From: Bradyrhizobium retamae
GTDB taxonomy: Bacteria > Pseudomonadota > Alphaproteobacteria > Rhizobiales > Xanthobacteraceae
Direction: 5' to 3'
NCBI RefSeq assembly: GCF_001440415.1
Contig: NZ_LLYA01000162.1
Span: 17,694 to 81,693 of the forward strand
Length of the DNA stretch: 64,000 bases
The translations under genes were made by a program, and so were the position numbers. Below, piece after piece: positions 43,081 through 53,100 of the stretch. How positions within the stretch are numbered: the first letter of the stretch is position 1; every line of letters begins with the position of its first letter. The notes below the pieces were generated by a model that worked only from the letters and a program-made list of their open reading frames with translations, searched no databases and had not been told where the DNA came from.

Positions 43081-44349
43081 CTAAACGGAGTGCCTGACGG
43101 GTTGGAGGCGCGCAGCCAAAGCACGAGTTCCTTGTGTATCGAGGCTGCTCGCAACATTTCGCTTCAAGTTGACCGCAGCAAAGGCGTAGCCCCCAGAAGC
43201 ACCATCAACGAAGTGCACGTGATTAGCTTGCGTGGGTGATGGCACAAAGCACGTAAGATTTGCGGCCAACTGTCGATGCGTTCCAAAAAAGCATGCGCCT
43301 CGTCGCTGAGCCTCTTCCAAGCGTGCGTCTACGACGTCAGCGAGCTCAGATGAGCAGTCCACTGTCATACGTAGGCCGTCATCGAATTTTCGGTAGTCTG
43401 TATTCTCCACAAGCTCTCGTCGGAACCGATCTTCATGAAAGCCGCCAATAGGAATTTCCAGTAGGGCGCCCGCCCGCGCCAGAATGGCGCGCGAGCACTT
43501 CGCAGCCCAAACCGTAAAGGGCATCTTTCGGCTGCCTTTCTTGATGGCATGATCAAGATGGTCGGCCGTCAATGCGGGGAGCGGGCCTTCGGCAGGCAAT
43601 GGATGTAGGCCAGGCTCATCTGCACGGAGCGTCCGCAGGAGCTCCTGTATGAGTTCCACGAATGAAGTCGGATCATCGCGCGGAACGACGATAAGAGACA
43701 AGATGACGCCGTGCTTGGTACTGATCGGCGCAAATCGGCACGAAAGACCTGTGAGGTCGGCTGTTACTCCCATGGGCGCGCGCGGGACGGTGTAGCCGCC
43801 TTGCTTGAGTTTGCGCTCTGCCCAGGCAAGCCCTCCACCGGCAAACATCGCGTAGGTGACATTCGAAGAGGGCGCGAAGCGGGCTACCAGAACGTCCAAG
43901 TGCTGAGCGCGAATGTCCGCGATAGGAACGACTGCAATGCGCAACGTGAGGCCCAATGCGTCTTCAGCCTAAGCGGCGGTTTTTGCCAACGTATCCTTGA
44001 CGATGGACGAATAGGCGCTGGGCGCGGCGAAGCTCGCGCCATCTCCTCCGAACGTGGACGGAAACTGTAGATCGGGTAGTGCATTGCTGACGGCAGCAAG
44101 AACCGCTGCGCCGGCCGTATTCACCTCGCGGTACCGTCCTTGTTCAATAGCTTCGGTCGAATGGCTGACGTCCGTAACGGCGATGATCCAGTCATTAGGT
44201 AAAGGGCGATACCGATCTCGCCGCACTACGTCATCAAAAGAGTCGAAGGGCACAAGCGCCTGATAGAAGCGGTCGTCTTCGGCCTCTTGGTCAACCTTTA
44301 TCGGGAAAAGACCGACTTCGAAGGCTGGTTCAGATCCATCCACCATCAT
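43081..44349 (-). pseudogene. DUF3095 gene interrupted by an in-frame amber codon
   Basis: Two open parts in the same frame make one DUF3095 protein (about 420 codons). The first runs from 44349 (FYQALVPFDSFDDVV, DWIIAVTDVSHSTEAIEQGR, YREVNTAGAAVLAAVSNALP, FPSTFGGDGASFAAP) to a TAG at 43969-43971. The second continues without a frame change: AEDALGLTLRIAVVPIADIR, VTYAMFAGGGLAWAERKLKQ, to 43081. VTDVSHST and FGGDGA correspond to the nucleotide-cyclase-like core of this family. The stop is one transition from CAG (Gln). Everything else is intact, so this is either a very recent nonsense mutation, a sequencing error or a suppressible stop. Confidence 0.8.
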
Positions 44350-44355
44350 TTGCAC

Positions 44356-44929
44356 TCCCTTCGGTCGTCGTCGGAGTTCAGAGTGGGGCCACTACCTCAG
44401 CGACACACACGCATCGAGCATGACGTAGCTCGCACTACCCATCGGCGCTATGCCACCGCGCCTATATCCACTATGCGCTTCTGCTCAAATAGCCATCCCG
44501 ACGGACGACTGGACGCATAATTCGGATTCGTGGCTAGCACGGCGCCGCTACGTCGCTCTGGCGGCGGACTGTGGAAGCAGTAACCCGAAGCGCTGGAAGG
44601 TGAACATGCGCCTCAATACCGAGGAAGAAATCAGACGAGTGGATAGCGAATGGCATGACTCGATCGTCACACAGCGATCCTTGACGACATTGTCTACCCT
44701 TCAGCGTTCCTCGACTTTGAGCGGTTTTGTTCCGCGGGGCTTCCCTGTGGGCACCCCAATTGAATCCTTCACGGCATTAGGGAGCGGCGGTCGCCAAAAT
44801 GCCAATCCAAGCGAACGAGTCTAACGTCAAAGCCCAAGAGGATTAACGTCTTCCCTGCCTTGAAGCACAGGATTTTTTGCGGGGAGCGTAGGCAGTCACC
44901 CGAGATTCGCGGGTGGCGTGCGCGCGGGT
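44356..44929. other. Intergenic stretch with a possible SnoaL-like N-terminal fragment
   Basis: At 44606, after GGAAGG, an ATG opens MRLNTEEEIRRVDSEWHDSI, which resembles the first helix of SnoaL/DUF4440 proteins. The continuation changes frame and fades (SAFLDFER in another frame). The rest shows nothing recognisable. I treat it as a possible pseudogene fragment only. Confidence 0.3.
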
Positions 44930-45445
44930 TTAAGCTCTCCTGGTCGTCTCGAACAGGAACCATATGCGACGTTCCGTCTCGTCGATCCAGTTTTCGATCA
45001 GGCTGGCCGTGGCGACATCGCCATGTTCGTCGCAGACATTGTGGGTCTGCCGCATGCGCTGGGTGAGCGCAAAGTTATCTTCTTTCAGCTCGGCCAGCAT
45101 GCCTTCAGGTGTAACGAAATCCGCATCATTGTCCTCAATATGCTTCACCCTGGCGATGTGGCCGATCGAGCGGATCGTTGTGCCGCCAATCTTGCGGGCT
45201 CTTTCGGCGATTTCGTCCGTCATCGCGAAGATCTGCTCGGCCTGCTCGTCGAGAAGGAGGTGATAATCCCGGAAATGCGGGCCTGATATGTGCCAATGGA
45301 AGTTCTTGGTCTTGACGTAAAGCGCGAATACGTCCGCCAGAAGCACAGTAAGGGCGGCCGAAATATCCTTGGCGGCATTGGAGCCGAGATTGCTCGGCGT
45401 GTCGAGCGGTGCCTCGCGGCGCTTTCTCGCGTCTTCTATATTCAT
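44930..45445 (-). CDS. dps: Dps-family ferritin-like DNA-protection protein
   Basis: A 171-residue Dps protein with AGGAGG before its ATG at 45445. The inter-subunit ferroxidase site is in KTKNFHWHISGPHFRDYHLL and DEQAEQIFAMTDEIAERARK (His, His, Asp, Glu). The C-terminal part DETERRIWFLFETTRRA is typical of the rhizobial subgroup. Dodecamers oxidise Fe(II) with hydrogen peroxide and protect DNA in starvation or oxidative stress. Monocistronic by spacing. Confidence 0.93.
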   Translation of the reverse strand: MNIEDARKRREAPLDTPSNLGSNAAKDISAALTVLLADVFALYVKTKNFHWHISGPHFRDYHLLLDEQAEQIFAMTDEIAERARKIGGTTIRSIGHIARVKHIEDNDADFVTPEGMLAELKEDNFALTQRMRQTHNVCDEHGDVATASLIENWIDETERRIWFLFETTRRA

Positions 45446-45664
45446 TTTGATCCCTCCTTCAGGGTTGATGAGTCTTGCTGTTAGCCTGGCGATGGCTCTG
45501 AACAAGCAATCTTGCGAAACTGTTCACCGAGTGGCAGCGGGTCACGATCACGAACAGCCCCCGCCTACTCCTTATGACAAGAGCATAGACACCTCCCGCG
45601 CCGCTTCCCGGCGGGTGTGGGCAGGAGACCGGCCATCGCTGTCGCCGGCTCGCGCCAGAACTCC

Positions 45665-47260
45665 CTAGGTCCGCTTCAGATCCTCGACCAGCATCGCCGT
45701 GGCGTGGCGCGCGAGCGCCTGGGTCGGGGCGTTGGTATTGCCGCTTGTGATGTTCGGCATAATCGAGGCGTCGATCACCCGGAGGCTGTCGACCCCGCGG
45801 ACTTTGAGTCTAGCGTCGACCACCGCTCGCGCATCCTGGCCCATCCGGCACGTTCCGACCGGGTGCCACATCGTCGTCACGACGCGCCTCACCCATTCGC
45901 CGATCTCCGCATCCGACTGGATATGCGGGCCGGGATCCATCTCTTCCTCGATCACCGACGCTAACGACTCCTGGCCCATAACCTCGCGGATCGCGCGCAC
46001 CGATTCCACCGCGGCCCTCAAGTCTTCCTCCTCGCCGATGAAGTTCGGGTTGATGAGGGGCATCGACGTCGGGTCGCTGTCGGCCAGCCGAACCCAGCCA
46101 CGGCTCTTTGGCTGAAGCACCACGAGTTCGAAGGTGACGCCCGAGCGGTTGCCCGTCGCGCTGAGTTGCTCGTTCAAGATGACAGGAGCGTGATAGCATT
46201 GGATCGTGGGTTCGGCGGTGAAGTCGGACGGATTCCAGTGGGTAACCGTCTCGATGCCGTTGCCCGACGCGGGGCCATCCTTGGTGACGAGATAACGCAG
46301 GCCCGCCTTCACAGTGCCGAGTCCCTGCGCGGCCGCCTGGTAGCCGAGATCGCCCTTCACATAGGCACGGACCGGTACCATCGGGTGGTCGTGGAGATTT
46401 TCGCCCACCCCCGGAGAATCGACGATCACGGCGATGCCGTGCTGGCGAAGGTGCTCGGCCGGTCCAATGCCCGAGTGCATGAGGATCTTCGGGCTATGGA
46501 CGGCCCCGGCCGACAGCACGACCTCGCGGGCCTTGATCCTCTCGAGTCCGTTGTCCTTCAGCTCGATGCCGGCAGCCCGCTTGTTTTCGATAAGAATTCG
46601 AATGACGGTCTTGCCGGTGAGAAGAGTGACGCGGCCTGAGGCGAGGTGCGGACGCAGATAAGCGTCGACCGCGCTGCACCGGCGCTGATTTCCGACCGTT
46701 GACTGCACCGGCGAGACACCGATCTGGCTCTTGCCGTTATAGTCGGGATTAAAGGGAACCCCATATTCCTGGAAGGCCTTGAGGCAGTATTGGTTCAGCT
46801 TGTTGATGCCCTTGGGCTGCTGGACCGCCAGGCCTCCATCGATGCCGTGATATTCGTCGTGGAAGGTGTCGTTGTCTTCCTGCGCCATGAAGACGGGAAG
46901 CAGGTCTTCATACGACCATTTGCCGGTGTCGCCGACTGCGTCCTGCCACGCGGCGAAGTCGCGTATCTGACCACGGACGTAGCACATCGCGTTGATCGAG
47001 GAGCCGCCGCCGAGCACCTTGCCTGAGCGATAGGCTCGCTTGGTGCCGTGCTGGGGGATCGTCTCGTACTTCCAGACATGCCGGTCGTGCACCAGTATAT
47101 TAGCGAAGCCAGCGGGAATGTGGATGAACGGATCGCGATCCATATCGCCCGCTTCGATCAGCGCGATCGACGCATCGGTGTGTTCGGCGAGATAACTCGC
47201 GACAACGCAGCCGGCCGCGCCCGCTCCAACAATGACAATATCGTAGGCTTCCTGGGACAT
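45665..47260 (-). CDS. GMC-family FAD oxidoreductase (choline/alcohol dehydrogenase-like)
   Basis: A 531-residue flavoprotein. The start at 47260 gives MSQEAYDIVIVGAGAAGCVV, the Rossmann FAD motif GAGAAG. GMC signature 1 is KVLGGGSSINAMCYVRG; signature 2 is VVLSAGAVHSPKILMHSGIG. The catalytic His pair lies in TTMWHPVGTCRMG and the tail (NTNAPTQALARHATAMLVED). It oxidises a primary alcohol; choline, polyethylene glycol or aromatic alcohols are all possible. A LysR gene lies 316 bases upstream on the same strand, with a dispersed repeat between. Confidence 0.92.
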   Translation of the reverse strand: MSQEAYDIVIVGAGAAGCVVASYLAEHTDASIALIEAGDMDRDPFIHIPAGFANILVHDRHVWKYETIPQHGTKRAYRSGKVLGGGSSINAMCYVRGQIRDFAAWQDAVGDTGKWSYEDLLPVFMAQEDNDTFHDEYHGIDGGLAVQQPKGINKLNQYCLKAFQEYGVPFNPDYNGKSQIGVSPVQSTVGNQRRCSAVDAYLRPHLASGRVTLLTGKTVIRILIENKRAAGIELKDNGLERIKAREVVLSAGAVHSPKILMHSGIGPAEHLRQHGIAVIVDSPGVGENLHDHPMVPVRAYVKGDLGYQAAAQGLGTVKAGLRYLVTKDGPASGNGIETVTHWNPSDFTAEPTIQCYHAPVILNEQLSATGNRSGVTFELVVLQPKSRGWVRLADSDPTSMPLINPNFIGEEEDLRAAVESVRAIREVMGQESLASVIEEEMDPGPHIQSDAEIGEWVRRVVTTMWHPVGTCRMGQDARAVVDARLKVRGVDSLRVIDASIMPNITSGNTNAPTQALARHATAMLVEDLKRT

Positions 47261-47350
47261 CCGGGTCTTTTTCCTTCGCACCATTTTTATCGTTCAATCA
47301 ACACCCGTTGCCGACGCAGCGCCATCGCGGCTCCTGATCCTGAGATTGAT

Positions 47351-47520
47351 CGAACCATGCTCTTGGAGAGTGATCTTGCGACGCAGGCAAGGGAAATCAC
47401 CTCTCGCCATAGAGTCGATAGATGATCGTTATGGTCGCCCGCCTCGTCGCTGATGACGTAGCGAGGAATGCCACTAGCCGCATCGCACCTCGAAGCGACG
47501 TTTTTACTCTTCAATCTTCT
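47351..47520. repeat. Dispersed repeat, copy A
   Basis: This 170-base tract matches 61228-61400 along most of its length. The best part is GGAAATCACCTCTCGCCAT, then (a/g)GAGTCGATA. Further shared parts are AGGAATGCCAC, AGCCGCAT and CTCGAAGC. Both copies are in the same orientation and lie in gene-free intervals. No coding potential beyond chance frames. Confidence 0.55.
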
Positions 47521-47576
47521 GAGACGAAATTGCGATCAGCGAACCTCCACGCGCCTTTGCTTCATGCGCAGCGCAT

Positions 47577-48545
47577 TTAGGTAGCTTTTGAAGTAGCCGC
47601 ATTGAACGCATGCGCCGCACGCTCTCCTCGGATGCTGGACACATTCCACGATTTTCGCGCCGTGCGAATGACGACCGACCAGTCGCGAAGGCGAGCGACC
47701 TTGACGAAAGCGTCCAGCGCCGGCGAGTAGCGGCGCCCCTGCACAGCCAGTAGGCGCACCTCCCGAGAAGCCAGGTCGCCTTCGAGCGGAATCGTCTTGA
47801 GCGTCGGAAGGTGCGGCATGTGCTCGGGCGCGAGTATCACGCCGAAGCCAGCCGCGGCCATGTGCTGCAGGTGCAAGTCGCTACCGCTGCTGTGCCCGAG
47901 GTGGAGCGGTTCCTCGGGGAAATACGACCGTTGGATTTTCGGGGTGACGTCGCATCCAGCGCGTTCCAGCAAGACGGTCTCGCGGAGGTCGTCGATGCCG
48001 ATCGAGAGACGGTTTGCGAGCTCGTGTGTCAGCGCGAGAAGCGCGACGTAACGCTCCTCGAACAGTGACCAGTCGTCGATGCGGTCAGGCATGTCCTGCA
48101 CGTCCCCGACCATTGCGGCGTTGATCTCCCCCTCGAGCAAGAGGTCGACGAGCTTCTCCGCCGCGCCCTCGCGCAACTCGATGTGAAATCCAGGGACAAA
48201 CTTTGTGATCTCCGCGATCAGATCGAGGACGAGCGACGCCGAGATGGAAGGGGCGAGGCCGATCTTCAGTGGCGCGACCTCCTTGCGTTGGAACTCCTGG
48301 GCCCTGCGACGCACCGCCTCTGCCGATGCCAGTGTGCGCTCCAGCATCGGAAGGACTTCCTTTCCAAGGTCGGTGAGCTGCGTCAGCTGGCGTTCGCGGT
48401 AGATCAACTGGCCGCCGAGTTCCTGCTCGAGCTTCTGCACCCCCTTGGTCAGGGCGGGCTGCGTGACATTGCACTGCTCGGCTGCACGGGTGAAGTTGAG
48501 TGTGGACGCGACGGCGAGGAAGTAGCGAACTTGATGAAGCTCCAT
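47577..48545 (-). CDS. LysR-family transcriptional regulator
   Basis: A 322-residue LysR protein. MELHQVRYFLAVASTLNFTR, AAEQCNVTQPALTKGVQKLE and QELGGQLIYRERQLTQLTD form the HTH. This CbbR/OxyR-like spelling is widespread in rhizobial paralogues. The effector domain starts at LKIGLAPSISASLVLDLIAE. It precedes the GMC oxidoreductase on the same strand, with no divergent partner close by, so its target is unclear. CTAAGC palindromes lie upstream at 48745. Confidence 0.9.
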   Translation of the reverse strand: MELHQVRYFLAVASTLNFTRAAEQCNVTQPALTKGVQKLEQELGGQLIYRERQLTQLTDLGKEVLPMLERTLASAEAVRRRAQEFQRKEVAPLKIGLAPSISASLVLDLIAEITKFVPGFHIELREGAAEKLVDLLLEGEINAAMVGDVQDMPDRIDDWSLFEERYVALLALTHELANRLSIGIDDLRETVLLERAGCDVTPKIQRSYFPEEPLHLGHSSGSDLHLQHMAAAGFGVILAPEHMPHLPTLKTIPLEGDLASREVRLLAVQGRRYSPALDAFVKVARLRDWSVVIRTARKSWNVSSIRGERAAHAFNAATSKAT

Positions 48546-48744
48546 GGGTTGTTCTGTTCTCCGTCAAGTTGCCGCTGTCTATACTGACGAGCCTTGCGTC
48601 GCCCTGTCCGGATTCGGGCTCGTGGTCGTTTACCAAGAGGGGGAAGGCGACCTCGGTGACTGTCAACGGCCGTATTTTTGATGGCTTGGGGCGCCACGGT
48701 CGATTGCGCGGAGGTACTGTGAGGTTCGCTTGTCGCTGCCTGTG

Positions 48745-48760
48745 CTAAGCGATCGCTTAG
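48745..48760. promoter_or_regulatory. Perfect 16-bp palindrome CTAAGCGATCGCTTAG
   Basis: Lies 200 bases upstream of the LysR start in the interval between it and the FixJ-like regulator. The half-site CCTAAGC recurs at 48810-48816, 49631-49637 and 49651-49657, so the four sites bracket the regulator gene. A LuxR-type response regulator binding site is the likeliest reading. Confidence 0.5.
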
Positions 48761-48908
48761 ACGTGAGGGCGTAAAACCTCGCGCCCCGAATGCGTTAGCC
48801 GTATGGGCACCTAAGCGAGAAGATCAGCGGCGCAGCAAAATTCGGTAGACGTAATTTGCGAGTAGATGGCGCCCTCGCACGAAAACACCGAGGACATGCC
48901 TTTCCCGC

Positions 48909-49553
48909 TCAGGGGTGCTGCGGGTGCTCTAGTCTTATATTGAGAAGGTCCGCCATCCGGCTGAGCTCGGGAAGCGACCGTGCCTTCATCTTCCGCATCA
49001 GGTTCACGCGATGCACCTTCACCGTGGATTCGGCGATGCCGATATCGTTGGCAATCTGTTTGTTCAGGCGACCGGCCACGACGCCGAGCATAACTTCACG
49101 CTCGCGGGAGCTGAGCATGTCGAAACGCTCCTTGAGGGCAGCCAATGCGCTATCACTCTCTCGACGGGCTCGATCGCGAGCGAGGCCGGCCTCGATGGCG
49201 TCGAGCAGATCCTGATCACGGAATGGCTTTGTAAGGAACTCTATCGCGCCGCCCTTCATCGCTTGCACGGTCATCGGCACGTCGGCGTGCGCTGTGATGA
49301 AGATGATCGGCACTTGCCTGTTTGCGGCGACAAGGTCGCGCTGAAGCTCAAGACCGCTTCGCCCCGGCATTCTCACGTCGAGTACCAGGCAAGTGGGACT
49401 GTCCGGCGGATCCGCCTTGAGAAACTCGGTAACAGACGAAAATTGTCGGGCAGGTAAGCCGACTGTCCGCAACAGCCGCACGACCGAGTCGCGAAACTCG
49501 GGATCGTCATCGATAACCAAGACACTGGGACTTTCCTCACCCATTCTCGGCAT
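48909..49553 (-). CDS. FixJ-family response regulator (receiver plus LuxR HTH)
   Basis: A 214-residue two-domain regulator. The receiver domain has the acidic pair in VLVIDDDPEF, the phospho-Asp in CLVLDVRMPGRSGLEL, Thr in IIFITAHADVPM and Lys in FLTKPFRDQDLL. The LuxR HTH follows: MLSSREREVMLGVVAGRLNK, QIANDIGIAESTVKVHRVNL. The start could be 49553 or 49544. With the receiver protein and the giant histidine kinase next door it forms a local phosphorelay-like cluster. Confidence 0.9.
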   Translation of the reverse strand: MPRMGEESPSVLVIDDDPEFRDSVVRLLRTVGLPARQFSSVTEFLKADPPDSPTCLVLDVRMPGRSGLELQRDLVAANRQVPIIFITAHADVPMTVQAMKGGAIEFLTKPFRDQDLLDAIEAGLARDRARRESDSALAALKERFDMLSSREREVMLGVVAGRLNKQIANDIGIAESTVKVHRVNLMRKMKARSLPELSRMADLLNIRLEHPQHP

Positions 49554-49630
49554 CCTGGATTGCGGAAGCGCGTTTTTCCTACTCCGGCACCAGTCTACGC
49601 CCAATCTGTCGCGATGAACAATATCTGTTG

Positions 49631-49657
49631 CCTAAGCGCAAAGCCGAAGGCCTAAGC
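49631..49657. promoter_or_regulatory. Two CCTAAGC direct repeats 20 bp apart
   Basis: CCTAAGC at 49631-49637 and again at 49651-49657, exactly 20 bases apart (two helical turns). They lie in the divergent interval between the FixJ-like regulator and the single-domain receiver gene. They share sequence with the palindrome at 48745-48760. Confidence 0.45.
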
Positions 49658-49767
49658 CATCGTTTTGAAGCGGCGACATTGCGCTATTGGGGAAAGTCGA
49701 TGACATTAAGTTGCATGCTGCGCGAGGTGTTTGCCTCGCCGGTCGGCGGAGGTGCCTGGAACCCGCA

Positions 49768-50160
49768 ATGGTGAACCGTACACTGATATCCATCGTCGAC
49801 GATGATCAGCCCTATCGTGAGTCAATGCGAAAACTCATAATGTTGCTGGGCTACGCTGTCGAAGCGTTTCCGTCAGCGGCCGATTTCCTGGCATCGCATG
49901 TCTTGCATGAAACCGCCTGCTTGGTCACCGACGTTAACATGCCCGGAATGACCGGAGTCGAGCTGCACAGGTATCTGCTAGATGCAGGGCACGCGATCCC
50001 GACGATCCTCGTTACCGCCTACCCCGATGAGGTCGTGAGAGATCAGGCTCTAAAGGACGGGGTTGTTTGCTACCTCAGCAAGCCAGTCGACGACGACTAT
50101 CTCGAACGATGCCTGCGTTCGGCTCTGCAGCCGGGTACGCCGATTGAAGACAATTCATGA
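49768..50160 (+). CDS. Single-domain response regulator receiver
   Basis: A 130-residue receiver with no output domain: ISIVDDDQPYRESMRKLIML, CLVTDVNMPGMTGVELHRYL (phospho-Asp), TILVTAYPDEVVRDQAL and VVCYLSKPVDDDYLERCL (Lys). The sequence is FixJ-receiver-like. It converges on the giant kinase gene, with a 6-base overlap of the 3' ends. It could be a phosphate sink or shuttle between that kinase and the FixJ-like regulator. Confidence 0.88.
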   Translation: MVNRTLISIVDDDQPYRESMRKLIMLLGYAVEAFPSAADFLASHVLHETACLVTDVNMPGMTGVELHRYLLDAGHAIPTILVTAYPDEVVRDQALKDGVVCYLSKPVDDDYLERCLRSALQPGTPIEDNS

Positions 50161-53100
50161 GTCGTTGTTCGCCGGCAGGGTGAACTGAAATACGGCGCCG
50201 CGAGGTTCGTTCGCTTCCGCCCACAACTTGCCCCCATGTGCGTGGATGATGGAGCGGCATATCGAGAACCCCATCCCTGTTCCACCGGACTTCGTGGTGT
50301 AAAAGGCCTCGAAGACTCGATCGAGATACTGCGCATCAATGCCGGGCCCAGAATCGCGTACGGCTACGATGGCACCTGCCTGATCCTGGTCGGTTCTGAT
50401 CAATAGCTCTCTTGCCCCTTCCTCAACCGAGCCCATTGCTTCAGCCGCGTTCATAATCAAGTTCAGCAAGACCTGTTGCAGCTGAACGCAATCCCCCATA
50501 ACCGGAGGCAGTCCATCTGCAAGCCGAGTTTGGACCGAAACGCCATTCCTGTGGATCACGCTTTGCGCCAGCACAATCACTTCGTTGGTAGCCGAATTGA
50601 GATCAAAACGCTCCTTTCGCAGAGGTGCTTTCTTGATGTGATCACGCATCCGTCCGACGATATCCTTGGCTCGGTCCGTGTCCCTGACAACGCAAGCGAG
50701 CGCTTCCCTGGTCTCATCCAGATTTGGAGGATTCATTTCCAAAAAGCGCATCCCTGCACGGGCGTTGTTACGAGCGGTAGCGATCGGATGCAGAATTTCG
50801 TGAGACAGCGAGGCGGCCAATTCTCCCATCATGCTCACGCGGTTCATGTGGGTGAAATCCGACTCGAGCTGGCGCAGCTTTTCATGTTCGTCCTGTGCCC
50901 GCCTTCGTTCCGTCACATCGACGGTTGTGGTGATCACCTCAGCCAGCGTGTCCCGGGGAGAAAACACATGATAGCTGGTTCCTTCGACCCATTTGATTGT
51001 TCCATCAGGAAGGAGGAGTCTGAACTCGGCCATGAAATCTCTTTTCTGGTGCACGGCCTCCTCAACCGCTTCCCACACTCTGTCGCGGTCCTCTGGGTGA
51101 ATGCGTTCCCACATACTTTGTCGACTTGGAAGGCCCTGCAGCGGATCAAACCCCCAGATCCTGTAACTCTCGTCCGACCAATAGAGGTAACGCTTCGTTG
51201 TCGCGTTGTAGATCCAATTGCCAGTGCGGCTGAGTCTCTGTGCTTGGCTAAGCGCTTCCTCGACGCGCTTGCGCTCGGTCAGATCGAGGACGAACGCAAG
51301 GCCCTGGTCACCTCCTTCCTTGAACAATGCGGCGCCAATAAGCACAGGCACGCGGCTGCCGTCTTTCCGAAAATATTCTTGCTCGAAGGGCTGAAGCCTT
51401 CCAGTCGAGTTCAATTCTTCCCAGGCGCGTTTGTCGAGCTCGTGCCACTCCGGCGGGGTCAGCCCAGTCCGGTGGAGGCGACCCCAGACCAGGTCCTCAC
51501 GGTCATATCCCACGATGCGTAGAAACGCGTCATTAGCTTCGAGGATTCGCCCTTCGCGGTCGGCAATGAGGATCCCAATGATGTTGGCGTCGACCAAACG
51601 CCTAATCTTCCCTTCCCGATCCGTGAGGTCGTCATAAAGCCGCGAATTTTCGAGCGAGATTGCCGCCTGCGACGCAAGCACCTTCAACACTGTGACGCGG
51701 TCAGGTGTGAAAACGTGGGCCGCCAGGTTGTTTTCGAGGTAGAGTACACCGGCCAGTCTGCCCTGTTTGAGCAACGGCAGGCAGAGAATTGAACGGGCGT
51801 GATGCTGATGAATGTACTTATCGGCAGAAAACGGGTTCGCGGCTGCGGCATCTTGGAGAAGAACGCTCTCTTTTGTCCGGATCACGTAGTGTAGGATGGA
51901 CTCCGGCAGATCTGCAGCGGTTACACTTGCTTGTCGCTGACCGACGGTCACCGTATTATTGCTGGTCGTGACTTCCGCCTCAATCCGGTACCCATCACCT
52001 GCCGCAAGGATCAACAGACCTCGCCCGGCACCCGCGTGCTCAATCGCTGTGCGCATCAGCGTGTCGATCAGTTTCTCCAGAACGATCTCGCCCGACACGG
52101 CTTGCGAGGCTTTGATAACAGTAGCTAGATCCAGCTGTTCGACGGGTGCCCCGATCGTGCTTGTGGGACCGGCAATCGGCTTTTCCTCTCTGAGGTGCGG
52201 ATACAACTCGTCGAGTTGGCGTACCTTGCCGTCAGCGCCCCAACGGATGTATGCGTACCGCGCGTCCTGCAGATAGGCATGCGCGATCTTCTTGAACCCG
52301 CGTGCGGTATAAAAGCGTGCGGCGACTTCGTTGGCGAGCGCCTCGTTGTGGACAAAGCCGTGCGTGTGTGCCGAGTGGATAGCGTGCTCGTAAAGATGTT
52401 CGGCATCGAGCGCGCGGCCTTCGATCCGGGCGATCTCCGCCCCGACGAGTGCGGCGCGGTTCTCGAAGTTGTTCGGGCAAGCCGTCGCCCAGACCTCGAG
52501 CTGTCGGTGGTGCGCGGCCAGTGCCCTGACATGCTCCTGCCATTGGCCGGCCGCCGCCGACTGGCAGGATGCCGCTTGGGAGAGTGCGCTGTAGAAGTGA
52601 TACTCTGCCGTTTCGAACATTGACGGCGATGTCCACAGCAGCCGTTGCGCCCGTGATGAGGCCTCAATGGCCGACGCATAGTCGCCGGCAAAGAAGCGCG
52701 CCTGCAGCTTGCGGACCCAGTACCAGCCCTCGGCTAGCGCCAGATCCGGGTTCCTGCAAAAACGGGACTCCAGTAGGAGTTCGTCAAACTGCCCATCGTC
52801 GAAGCAACCGAAAATCGGCGTCAAGCCGCGGAGTGTCCGAATCAGCCCAAGCTGGCCGGCGATGGAGTCAATCAAGAGGCCGAACCGCATCTTCTGCGCA
52901 AACGCGAGACCACGCTCGGCTTCGCCTTGCACCTCATCGAGCGGATCACCCGCCGCAAGAAGGTTCGTGTTCAGGTGGCTGCAGCAGTACGCCGCAAAAG
53001 TGAGGTCACCGATCTGGTTTGCCGTCTCAAACGCACGCCGCAGCAGATCACGACCTTCCCGGACATGTCTCGTCCAGGGCGTGACTAGACTTCCAAAGTT

